A stretch of DNA of 64,000 bases, from the NCBI GenBank assembly GCA_903772945.1, contig CAICTM010000104.1:56160-120159 (forward strand), given 5' to 3'. Below the pieces are notes generated by a model, which saw only the letters and a program-made list of their open reading frames with translations, was not told the DNA's origin and ran no database searches. Positions 9,119-21,100 of the stretch are shown here, one piece after another (the first letter of the stretch is position 1; the number at the start of each line of letters is the position of its first letter). A program made the position numbers and the translations under genes. Source of the DNA: Seminavis robusta (lineage: Eukaryota; Bacillariophyta; Bacillariophyceae; Naviculales; Naviculaceae).

Positions 9119-11359
9119 TCAGCAAGGGCAGTCACAACCACACAACATCTCAGTGCATTCAAAAATTAGCCCATAAGGCCCCTCACATTCTTCGAACCAA
9201 TCAAACACACAAGTTTTGTTGATGGCACAAAGCAAGTCTGGCATTACACCAGAAAGAAGTGAGTTCCCTTGAACATGGAGACTGTACAGCGAACGTTGTA
9301 GGGGTGCCAGGTCCTGTGGTATAGTCCCACTGAGAGAATTGTTTGCCACAGAGAGCAATTCCAGCGATGGCATCATCCCAAATTCAGACGGAATGAAACC
9401 AGTGAAGCGATTATCTGCCAGGGGAAGCATATACAACTCTGACAGGTTGGCAAGCTCCGTCGGAATTGTGCCAGAAAGAAAATTGGATTCCAGTGATAGA
9501 GTTTGTAGAACTGGCAGCAAACCCAGCTCGGATGGAAGAGTTCCTGAAAATGAATTCCACCTCAGATCCACAACACCAAGTGAAGAGAGAAGGCCAAGCT
9601 CTGTAGCAAGAGTCCCCTCGAGCTGATTACCATACAAGGAAAGGAACCAAAGCCTGGGGAGGGATCCAAGCTCAGTTGGAAGTGTATCCGAAAGGTTTCC
9701 AGCCACCAAGACCAACCATTCCAAGGATGTGGCTTGCCCCAGCTCTGTGGGAAGGGGCCCTGGTCACGACAGAAATGATAGAAATTGAGAAGAGGGAAAT
9801 GAGTGGCCCACTGGTGGATTCAATAACCAGTGAATTGATGTAGGCCTACCAGAAAGATCACATTCTTCAAACAATAGCCACCTCAGCTTTGCAAACGTCC
9901 CCACCTTTGAAGGAATTGAACCTTGTAGCTTGTTGTTGCGGCCAAGCACAAGGAATTCAAGGTTGGTAAGTTGCCAGATCTCTTCTGGCACGGTACCTTC
10001 TAGCTGGTTGCCGTACAAGGAATTGACTTGCAGTGATGACAAATAACCCATTTCACTTGGCAGCGATCCAGACAGCCCCGCAGATGCAATGGCAAGCCCC
10101 TGCAAGTCACTCATATGCCCGATGTGGCTGGAAATTGTACCATAAATTGGATTGAGGCCAGCCGACAATGTTTTGAGGGAGGTCAAGCTAAAAACTTCTT
10201 CAACAAAAGAACCCACAAGATTGTTCTGATCCAACCAAAGATGTGTGTAGATTCCCTGATTATCACATCTACTGTCAGGTAGAGGCTCCAGAAAGCCTTG
10301 TAGGAAACCAGGGTAATAATTCTGCAGGATTGTCTTTGAAGCAAAGTCTTGATTTTGGTACCAGTCACATTCGTGTAAGCTGTAGCTTCCCCAGCCAGTC
10401 TTGTTGGTCCATTGAGTGGGACCGGCAGTGGCATAGAAGAAAGACATTAGGGCATGTCGCTGAAGAATCCGTTTCTCAGCATATCCATAGACATAGGGAT
10501 CTTCAAGGAGCCATTCAAATGCCTGGTATTGTGGCGAGTCTTTGTCTTCCATGGCTTTGACAGTGTGATTTGGCAACAATGATGAAAGATATGATTCCAG
10601 TGAGATTGGTGAGGTCGGTGCCATGGACGAAGCTGCTGCTGGGTAATTGGTTGCTGTTGATTGATCGGTGCCTGATACAAGGAATACAATCAAAAGCACA
10701 AGCCCTCCCATTAAAGCAAGCCCGGCACAAGTGCAAATAGCAACCCAACCATTATCCTTTTGGTCTCGTTTGGCATTGTCGCTGTTTGCTTCTGATGGCA
10801 TGGCTTGAGGAAGACTGAGCGGGTCCACTTCTTCCACAGCATTGGCTACAGCCAGAACAGCTCTGCTAGGTGCTGTTTGTACAGGGGCGTGAGTCCGTTG
10901 CTGGTTGCGGTAGCCCTCCCAATCAAAGTCATCTGAGCCATGAGCGTTTGCTTCCACCGCTGTCCTGAATTCTCCACCTTCAAACAGGTATGCACCCGGA
11001 GTCAATTCCTCTGTTTCAGTAATATTATTTTGTTGCATTTCTGGCAGTGCCATGATTCCATGATCTTTTGGAGGAGGATTCTGTGTGGCACATCCATCGC
11101 ACCCATATCCAGATGACGATTTATTCCCATCATTATCAGTACCCAGTGTCTGTCCCAAAAGGGAGCTAGCTTTCTTTGGGTCAACAGCCGAATTGGTCCT
11201 GCGTCTGGTTATTGGTACCTTCTTGGCAGCAGCATCCGCATCCTCTAAATCAGCATCAGCCAATTCCTCATTTATGATTTCACCACCAACAGAGTTTTCC
11301 TCTGGTGAGGCAGCTCCTTGTGGATCTACAATGTCATTGCTCTCCACGGTGGACTTCAT
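9119..11359 (-). CDS. LRR transmembrane protein, two exons (LRR2)
   Basis: The gene looks broken at 9760-9850, but a 90-bp GT-AG intron (9849 down to 9760, donor GTAGGC, acceptor GACCAG) restores a perfect LRR: ECDLSG joins to PLPTELG. Exons 9850-11359 and 9119-9759 total 2151 bp, or 716 aa, from the ATG at 11357-11359. An in-frame TGA lies inside the intron. Residues 1-204 are hydrophilic with a Cys pair (CDGC). Residues about 205-229 form a membrane helix (WVAICTCAGLALMGGLVLLIVFL). Next comes an extracellular N-cap (FEWLLEDP, QRHALMSFFYATAG), then plant-type LRRs, then a Cys-rich cap ending CGCDCPC. It is a paralog of the gene at 1775-3787, with no kinase domain. Confidence 0.9.
9760..9849 (-). 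other. Spliceosomal intron in LRR2
   Basis: Phase-1 intron, GT...AG, 90 bp. Because 90 is divisible by three, retention keeps the frame but introduces a TGA (9764-9766), truncating the LRR domain and the Cys-rich cap. Confidence 0.85.
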
Positions 11360-12113
11360 GGCTTAGCTTGTGCTTTTCGTGCTTTTCCTTTTTTTTTTTT
11401 TGTGGGGGGGTTCAGCTGTTTTGAAGGCAGCGCTGATGATCCCTGCGTTGATTTTCGTTTTGCAGGGGGGGCAATGGCGTTGCTTTTTGGTTTTTTGGTT
11501 GGGGAGGCTGGAGCGAGGCTGGAGCCTGGAGCGACTTGACTTCACAACTTCACAGTTCTTATCACGCGGTTCACGCTTCACGATCAATCAATTTACGGAA
11601 GAAAAAGAACGCACTAATTAGGGGGTTAAGGAGAACGGATACATAAGTGCTTCTTGACCCATTAATTCAATAGGACTAAAAATAGCTGGCTGCCTGACTG
11701 GCGTGTTTCATTCCGCGCTGGCAGCTGGCAGGCTGGAAACGATGAGCTTGTGGATGCTTGTCGCTGCTCGTGGCATTGGAGTGTCTGAGCTTCAAAAGAC
11801 ACAATGGCGGCAACGATGGCACAGGAAACGGCTCATTGAACACGTCGAACGGAACGAATGGACGAGTTGGAACCATGAACGACGACGATCGCGAAGTGCA
11901 CAAGGAAAACAACGACGAAGAGACTCAGTCAAGCTAGCTAGATGCGAAAAATAAACAAAACGTATTATGTATTCTTTAGTTCAGCACATGTGCAGTTTGT
12001 AGCACAAAGGTTTTATGATACGTGTTCTAGTGTACTTGTCTTGTGCACCGTTCCAGCTCCACCTGAGCTTCGGCTGGGACCGTGTGTTTTCACCTCTATT
12101 CTCCCTCCAAACC
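11360..12113. other. Intergenic region upstream of LRR2, downstream of the giant GTPase gene
   Basis: 754 bp. A long T run followed by a G run (about 11388-11408) sits just upstream of the LRR2 start. Several small frames (for example 11703-11954) lack any recognisable domain. It presumably holds the LRR2 promoter and the 3' end of the gene ending at 12114. Confidence 0.4.
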
Positions 12114-15100
12114 TCACACAGAGGGTCCCGAAATATTGTTCATACAGTTGTAGTAGTCAGAGACAGAGTTCGTGAAGGTGTTGATGAATGCAGAAAAGCC
12201 AATGTTGTTCATTTCTTCAGCTTTTCTGGTGAGATCGTTCACCGTGTCTTCCAGGACTTTCAGTCGATTCAAGAATTGCGGAGAGTCCATACTGTAGTAT
12301 TCGGTCGGCCATTGGCTGATGGTAGTGACCTCTTCCACTACCTTTGGGACATCCTTGCAGAGAGCTTCGATTTGCTCCCTCGATGTAGGAAGGCCGGATT
12401 TGGTCTTGGGCTTTGCGTCGAGGGAGGCCTTTTCTTCCTCCAGTTGCAGAATCAGATTGTCCAAGAACTTTTCCAGTGTTTTGTCAAAGGATGTCAAGGT
12501 TCTCTCAGCACGGTAGATGTCGACATTCTTCGATACCAGTTCCGTCAGTTCTCTTGAATTGACGCAAGACAAGAGCACTTCTCGATGCTTGTGCACCTGA
12601 GATACTCGCATGGTTCGAATGTACGAAGACATCTTCTTTCTGTCATCCTTCTGGAACAGCGGGAAATTGTAGTTACCCAAGACTTCGACGGCATCAGCGA
12701 TCTCAATTTCAAAACGAAGTAAGAGCCTTGTGCATCGATGTTCGAGGTCCTCGACTTTTTTGCGTTCGTCGCTGTGGAGCGTAGTCTTCAATTTGGAAAG
12801 TCTTTTGATCATAGACTTGACGAGAACGACGTGGTTTTCAAAGTCCTTGAGATTCATTTGTGGCATAAACTCAGTCTGCGCCAAGGACACAACACCATCA
12901 ATGAATGAGTGAAGCTTTTCGAAATTCTCCACAAAGGCTGCATTGAGAACCCCTGCACCAGGACAACCGCGAAGTACTCTCCGCAACAACAAGAGGCGCT
13001 CGAGAATGAACATCATTTCTTCTTGCTTCTCTCTGGTCAGTTCCTCGATGGAGTCCGCATCAACCATTAGCGTAGGGAACTCGGAAACGATTTTGTCGGA
13101 CAGCTTGCGTACTTGCTCCGCGCAATAGGTCTCGCTTGTTGCCAGTCTCACTGTGCATACTATTCCTGCCGTTTCTGCCTCGGAACCTTGCGTCTTTTCC
13201 CACTGACTGCAGAAGCTTCGGAGCTGCTCTGTGGCCATGACCATCTCGAGACTTTCACACGTTGTTTCGAGCAGCTTTGCGAGGAGAGTCATGTCCTGAA
13301 CTTCCGCTAAGTCCTCAAAAGAGGTAGCTGTTTCTTCACGGAGCATTACCATGTGTTGAACCGTGCTAGTAAGCGCACCCTGGGTGTAAGTTGCAGCTTC
13401 ATCGATCTCGATTGACAGTTTGCCAAACAGCTGCAGTAGATCAATTACATTGGAATACTGTCGCTTCTCGACTCTCTTTTCGACAGCCTCCTCCAACTCC
13501 TTCAGGCCGAAAAAAGTGCATTCTTTGATCAGTGTAAGCTTGTGAAGTTGTAGGTTGAATGTTCTCATCATGTCCAGCACTATCGAGCATTTCATATCTG
13601 CGATGGACGACTGCACTTTGTCTCTGAGCATCCTATAGCCGGCCTCCAAAGTATCAGTAGCTGCAGGTGAAGACATCTCCATAGTTGACAGCGTTATCAG
13701 CACATCAAGAAATGCCCCAAACTCCTCGTCCTCGATCGTGCTCAGGAGTCTTGAATGCAGAATTTCGACTTTCTCGTTTTCGAGCTCAGTCAAATCTGCC
13801 GACAAGTCATCTTTCTCCCGACCACCCACGTCAAGTACTTGTACCTCGCTTTCGTCCATGCTCGCAATGACCTGCTGCCGTGGGCCATAAAGGGAGCAAT
13901 CACTTTCCTCCGCTGTTCGTTCAGCCGACCGAGATCTCGTCTTGACTTTCTTAATCTTTATTCTCATTGCTTCTTCCACAGACCTTTCAGTGGACATAGT
14001 GGTCTTTCCGTAGACATGTCTTAAGTGGTTGCTACCATCATCTGCGGACAATGGGCTCAATTCGTAGGCTCTCGGGCGTATTGTTGTCGTAGGTCTAGAT
14101 TCCACCGTTTCAATGCCATCGTCGATAGATGTCTCAGCAGACAGGAGAGATGTTCCTAACGACTCTGGAATTGGAGATTCCCTATGGCTAGTCATGCGAG
14201 CAATGATTTGTTTTGCCACTGTTTCAGTGCCGTCAAGCGACACACCGGGTGACTTCGACATCTGGCTCTTTCTAGAACCCTTGGTGATATGAATGCGTTT
14301 TGATTCCACTGTGTCGCTTCGGTCGGGCGTCGACCCTCTTGACTTCGGCATCTGGCTGGCCCAATAGCCTTTGGCATGATGGCTGCTAACGCCTTTTGAT
14401 GTGATTGTTTCGTTTCCATCTACGGATACGTCGGCAGTCGTCGGAGACTCTCTGTGATCTTTGCCTATTTCAGTAATGTGTCTGGATTCCATGGTTTTAT
14501 TCTCCAATGAATATGCAGGAGGATTGGGCCTGGGTGATGATGCAGATGTTCGATAGACTTTGACATCATCTGCAATGTGCCTTGATTGGACTGTTTCGAT
14601 GCCATCGTCAAGAACGATAGCTGAGGGATCGGGCTTCTTGGCGAACTCATCAGATCGTCTGGATTCCGCTGATGTGTTAGTCTCCACTGTCACCACGGCA
14701 TCCGTGGGCCTTGGGCTGTCGCGTTTGATTTGTGATGCAGTGTCGTCATCTACCAGTATCGGCAGCTCTACTGACCCAGGCCTCGAGTTAGGTTTCGACT
14801 CTTGCCTTGACGCAAGTCTTGACGCAGGTCTTGACCTAGGCCGCGACTCTGGCCTTGATCTGGCCCTTGATTCTGGCCTTGCAGGTCGGGACTCAGGCCC
14901 AGATGAGCTAGGTCTCGAACTTGATCTTGATGTTGACGACTTCGAGCCTGCCTTGGAACTTTGTCTGGAGCTTGAACTTGTTGATGGCCCCGAGCTGGAT
15001 TTTGAGTCCTGGTCATAGGCATTGGTGCGGGGCCCATTATGAAGACTAGAATGGAACAGTTCAATCTTTTCCTTGCCGTCCATAGAACGATCTTCGGATA

Positions 15101-18100
15101 GAGATCGGGATTGATCCCTCTCGTCAACTGCAACAGCGCCCGCATTGGCAGCTCGACGATGAAGGAGTCTGACCTTCCCAGATCCGTCCGTCGATGGATC
15201 TGCAGAAGGTGGGCGTATGCGTTCTTGATGGCCATTGAATCGCCGAGCACCACTCGCAACACTTTCAGGTGGGGATCTAGGCGTGTTCACCGGGGCGAAG
15301 GGGCTAAGGTTGTTGCCATGATTCATAGGTTCTGGAGCCCCCAGCCTACTGTTCGAGCCAGGCATGCAGTAAGTGGGGTTGGGCAACGGTGGTGATGGAA
15401 GTTTCCGTTCCAGTTTTCCGATCAGACTTCTAGCTGTGTTGAAGTCCTGTTGCTCGATTATCTTGACCAACCTCTCCCGTAACAGCTCAAACCCGTTTTG
15501 AATGCACGAACTTGCTTCGGGTAGTTCATAGGCTAGTTTGCTCAGGTCCTGCATGAGTAAGACTGCGGAGTCGTAGTCTCGATCCTCGATCATCTTTTCG
15601 AACTTCTCTTCGAGCACTTCGAAGCCAAGCTGGACCCCATCTTCAGCCTCTGAGAGTGCATGTGCCAATGACCCCAAATACTGCAATATCCCAACTGCCT
15701 CGCTGTACTTCTTGGCAGATATTCGGTCTTCAAATAATGCCCAGAACTTGAATAGACCTTGTCGAATACAGTCCATAGTTTCAGGGCGCTCTTTGGCTAA
15801 TCCAGCCAATTCCTCCATCAGACTCAACGCATCAGTAAAGTCAGATCTATCAACTAGTCTAGAAAGTGCATCTGACAGTGCGGACAGCCCAACAATGAAT
15901 AGCTCGGTAACTTCAGGAAGGTTCTCTGTAACGCTTGACAAGTTTCTCATTTGCTCTACAACCTTGCTGTAGTTTTTCTCTTCGATCGTTTTCTCGAGTC
16001 TCTCTTGCAAGGCTTCGAATCCAAACTGAGCGCATTCGAATGCTTCCGGGAGTTCTTCAGCTAGGGTGCTTAGTTGTTGAAGCAAAACAATTGCAGTTTC
16101 ATAACGTTGCTTGTCAATCGCCTTCACCAACCTGACCCGAAGAGCCACGAAAGCAAGCTGTACGCAGTCCCCAGCCTCAGGTATCTCAGCTGCGAGCCTC
16201 CTCATGTGGCGCATCAGGCTGATTGCAGTGCCGTAGTCTTGATCTTCAATGGATTGCTTTGTAGTCTTCCAAAACCCCTTCAATCCGCGTCTGGCGCATT
16301 CATTTCCTCTGGGAATCGAAGCATTGTTTAACTTTCGCACTAGCTCTGCCATCGCATCTTGTTTGTCGTGGTGAATGGGTTTCTCGATTGCTTTCCCCAA
16401 CAATATTACTCCATACTGAACTACATCGTGCAGTCGCAAGAGGCTTTGGGACTTCGCATGCAACGTTTCGATTTGAAGCAGGGTATCCGAGAAATCGTTT
16501 CGTTCCACTGATTTCTCCAGCGTTTGCCGAAGCAATTGCAGCGCGCGTTGCAGACATTGAGACGCCTCGGGAAGCACTGTTTCCAACTTTGCAAAGTCTT
16601 TCAGCACAGAGAAGATAAGGGCAGTGTCCCTCGTTGCGGCCGCATTTTCCATCTGTTGTTCGGTGAGGCGCAAGCCACTGCGGGCATATTCGATGGCCTG
16701 CGGTAGGTTCTTTGACATCTCCACGCATAACTTCTGCATTGCGTCCGCTGCCCCGTCGTAATCATGGGTGCGGATCCTTTGCTCCATCTGATCCCGGAGT
16801 CTGTCGCCTCCTTTCCGAAATGTTTCATCCGCTTCGGCAACGTCATTGTCAATCTTGACAAGCATTTTCGACAGTTCAACCCCTATCATAAAGTCGTCAC
16901 CATCCATTGTACTATCTGCAATGCGTTTCATGTGCTTCTTGCCTTTGGTAAAGTAGCGTTCGGCCAACGGAGATACGGTGGAAAAGGAACCAATTTCTTG
17001 AAGCATCCCGATTGCCGCTTTAAACGCTCTTTCGTCAGCAGCAGCTTCAAACCCTTGCCACATTCGTTGCACTCCAACGTTTACAAATTCTCGAGCTTCC
17101 GGAAAGTCATCAACGAGTTTGCTCAGTCTTCCCATTAACTCAATAATTTCGTTCAGGTCTGATGAATCGAATATTCTCTGAGCTGCCGCGACCAGGTTTT
17201 CCAGGCCCTTCTGGTGTTTGCCGTCCATTCCGAGAGTTCGCCTCGCTTGAGCCAGGCGTTCAAGCCTAGCAGCGCCTTCAGAGCACTTCACTTGCTCGAA
17301 GCTGCACACTGCTCTTTGCAAGAGACATTCGAATGCGGCATCAACGCCTTCGCTCGCCTCTGGGTACGACTTGGCTAAGTCGTTCAAATCCTGTGTGAAT
17401 TTCAACGCAGTGCTAAACTGAAGTTGTTCGACATTTTTCTTAACTGAGCCGACAAGACTTTGCAGAACGGCCCGTCGGCTCTCTTTCAGCGAGCTGTCGT
17501 CAACCTCCAAATGCTGCTTCAGCTGGCCTAGTTGATGAAGCTGGCTGATTCCTTGGCCATATCCACTTTCTGAGAAGGTAGCAGCTGTCTTTTCAAGGAG
17601 TTCCCCGAAGCCAGCTTCAATGGTTTGAGATACTTCTGGAAAAATGTGGACAAGCTCATTTATCATGCCAAGAAGCTCAACTGCAGCTTCAAATTCAAGC
17701 GGTTTCATGGCCCCCAGGACACTGCCTTGCAAGATGTGGTTTCCCCTGCTATCGTGAACAGATCGATCGTCCATTTCCAGAAGCTGCCTTAGACGGCCCA
17801 GGCTTTGAAGATGGCCTATGCCTTGATGGTATCCATCCTTCTCGAATGACATGGCCGTTCGTGACAGAAGCTGCTTGTATCCGGCCACGACGATTTCTTC
17901 TGTTTCTGGGTACACGTGTACGCCTTTGTTGACCCTTCCCACCAGCTCAATAGCGGTGTCGAACTTAAGATCTTTCATTGTGTCCAGGACTTTGAGCTTC
18001 AGCAATTCGTTCCCTTTACTGTCTTTGGAAACGCTTTCTTCCAATGCCAAGACTTGCCGAAGCTGGCCCAATTGATGAAGCTGTTTGATCCCTTCGTGGT

Positions 18101-21100
18101 AGCTGTTCTTTTCAAATGACATTGCTGTTCTTGCTGAGAGCTGCCTGTAACCCGCCACCACCATCTCTTCCGCTGTTGGAAACATGTGGGACATCTTGTG
18201 GATCCGTTCGATTACTTCGGCAGCCAGCTCAAATTCAAGGTTCTTGATTGTGTCGATGACTTTGAGTTTGAGCATCTCTGTGCTTTTGCTCTCCCTCACG
18301 CTTCGGTCATCCAGTTGCAGAACCTGCTTGAGTTGCCCCAGCTGCTGCATCTGATTTATTCCGCGATAGCAATCGTTTGTTGCAAAGTTGATGGCTGCTT
18401 TCTCTGTGAGTTGATTGAAACCAAGCTGAACAAGAACAGCAGCCTCGGGGTATTGATGTTTCATGCCATGAAAATCTTTCAAGAGATCTCGGCTGCTTTC
18501 GAAGTCTAGTTCCTGTATGACTCCCGATACGGTATCCAAAAGATTATGCAGGCCGCGGCTTCGACTCGCTTCTGTGTCTGGGACTGGCTCGATGATAGCA
18601 GCCACGGTTTTTAATACTTCCAGTGGTTTCTGGAAGTTGTCGGCGCTAATTTCGCTGCTTGCCTTCTTCAAGAGTGTTTCGTATCCAGCATGTATACACT
18701 CGATGATTTCTGGCATCAGACGGAGCAAAGAAGTAAACTCTCGTAGAATATCCAGGCCGTCATCGAAACTCGCATCGTTCAAAGACCCAGGAACTATCGT
18801 TGCTAGGTATTTGATATTACCACGGTTGCATTCTTGAGGCAAAGAAAACTGCTGGTATAACTGACCCAGTTGTATCATTTCTTTGAGTGCCTGAGAGTAG
18901 CATCGGTGCTCGTACACATCTATGGCCTTCTCCAGGAGCAGTTCGTAGCCCAGTCGAACGCATTGGAATGCTTCTGGAAACGCTCGAGCGACCTTGTGGA
19001 GATGATGCAACACATCGACGGCCTTGATGAAGTCCATGAACTGAAGGAACTTGTTGAGAGTTAGACTAAATTCCGTGAGACCACGCTGTACACAGCCTTC
19101 TGCGAGGGGAAACTTGTGCTTGATCGCCCCCAGAGCTTCCAGCTGTGCCAGCGACTCAGTGTAGTCGTGTACGGTCATTAACTGTGCAGCCTTCTGTATG
19201 AGCTTTTCGAATCCTTCGCTGGTGCAGCGACCGATGTCGGCGTGTAGGTCAATCAGTTTGCCCAGGCGCTGCAGGAGATCCAAGCCAGATTCGAAGTCCG
19301 CGGTCTCCAGGACTTGTTGCACTCTGTCAGGGAGGTCCGAGATTCCTCTTTGGACTATTTGGCTGGGTAAAGAAAACTTGCGCACCAGCTTGGAAATGAG
19401 AGAAAGTTGGTCAAGGGCGGTAGGGAAATCCTTCTCACCAATCAATCTTGTTGTGTCCTGCAAGAGATTCTCGACCGAAGTTTCAATCGAATCCTTGATC
19501 TCGGGGTAAACTGGTGTTACGCTATGAAGATCTTCAAGCAACATTATCGCTTCACCAACTCTTAAGCTCTGAACAGTTCTCAAGAAGCTCTTGTGGAACG
19601 GTTTCAGCCCTCGCTTGACAATGTCACCCGAAAATGGAAGACCTGGGAGCAATTGTCCCAATTTCATCAATTTATCTGCAGTCTGATCACATTGCTCCGT
19701 ATTGACCGTTGCAACAGCCTGGGTTAACAAACTCTCAAAGCCAAGACGAACAATCTCCGTTGCATCTGGAAAGAGTTCTTGCAAGTTTTGAAGCTTCAGC
19801 ATCACTTCAACCGCAGCGCTGAAATCCTTGCCGCTGACGATCTCCATGGTGGTTTCTTGTAGTAAGGCAGCTCCGCGATTGGCAAATGGATGGGAAGCTG
19901 GCAGATGGGGTGCCAATTCACTTAAATGGCGGATCTGTGTAATGAATCGACCGTAGTTCTTGTCTTCAAAGAGTCTAGCTGCCTTCTTCCGAAGACTGTC
20001 GAATCCAATTTGAATACACTCCCGTGCATCCGAGAAGACAGGTGCCATTTTGCTGAGTTTCTGCATCAGGTGGAAGAGTTCTTCAAAATCGTGACTTTCT
20101 GAATATGTCGTAACAACATCCTTGAGAACCTTGAGAGCGTGCCAAGCGCACTCTCCTGCTTCTGGAATCCTATGAGCCACTTTACTGAGCTCCTCGAGCT
20201 GGAAGATCGTTGCGTCAATATCTCTTTCTTCCATCGTGCGCAACACCCGCTTCAGAATGGAATCAAACCCAACCTGGACCAGCTCTTTGGCTAGGTCTAG
20301 TTGTGTCGCCAGCTTTCGCATATTCTCCAATCTGTTTAAGACCGCCACAATTGGAACCGAACCTTCTTCGACCATGACCTTCAGGCGCTTGCGCAGTTTC
20401 TTGATTGTCCGCTCCTTCAAGGGTGTCACTTCAGGAATGTGCTTTTCCAGCTTGCTCAATTCGTTCAGCTGAAAAGCCGCCGACACAAAGTCGTGTTCTT
20501 CCACCATCTCCTTGATCAAATCAGAAACTACGGTCACATGTCGGATGCCTACTCGGCGGGCCTTGTCTGCACTGTCTACAGCGTCGGGCAGAATCATGCC
20601 GAGGTCTCGCAGCTGGTGAAGTCGATGCAACGCCAACGGATAGTCACCCTTCGCCAGCAAGTTGGCAAAGTCATACACAGTAAGCTGAAGCTGCAACTTG
20701 AGCTTCTGTGTTGCAGACTTGGAAGCAAAGGGCACCATCAAGTCCTTGCCGTCTCTGCTCCAAGCATGGTCCCACAGATCTTGTAAACACCGTTTTGGGT
20801 CATCTTCCATTGGGAGCGCCAGGTTTGCCTTGGGTGTGGTCTTCTTGATGATATCCTTCACAAAAGCCTTGTAGATGACACGGTCTTCCTCAGGGACGTC
20901 GGCTGGGATGTTTTCCAAAACAGAAACCTGTTTGCAAATTCGTGTTCGGTGTTTTCCTTCGTACTTTGTGAATATATAATTCAATGCCACCAGATCGACT
21001 TTGGATTCCAAGACGAACTGATCCCGCATCGCATGAATAATCTCCATCAAGTTTCCGAACCGAGATCCCAGAGTTTCTCGACTGAGCACGAGCACAGGAT

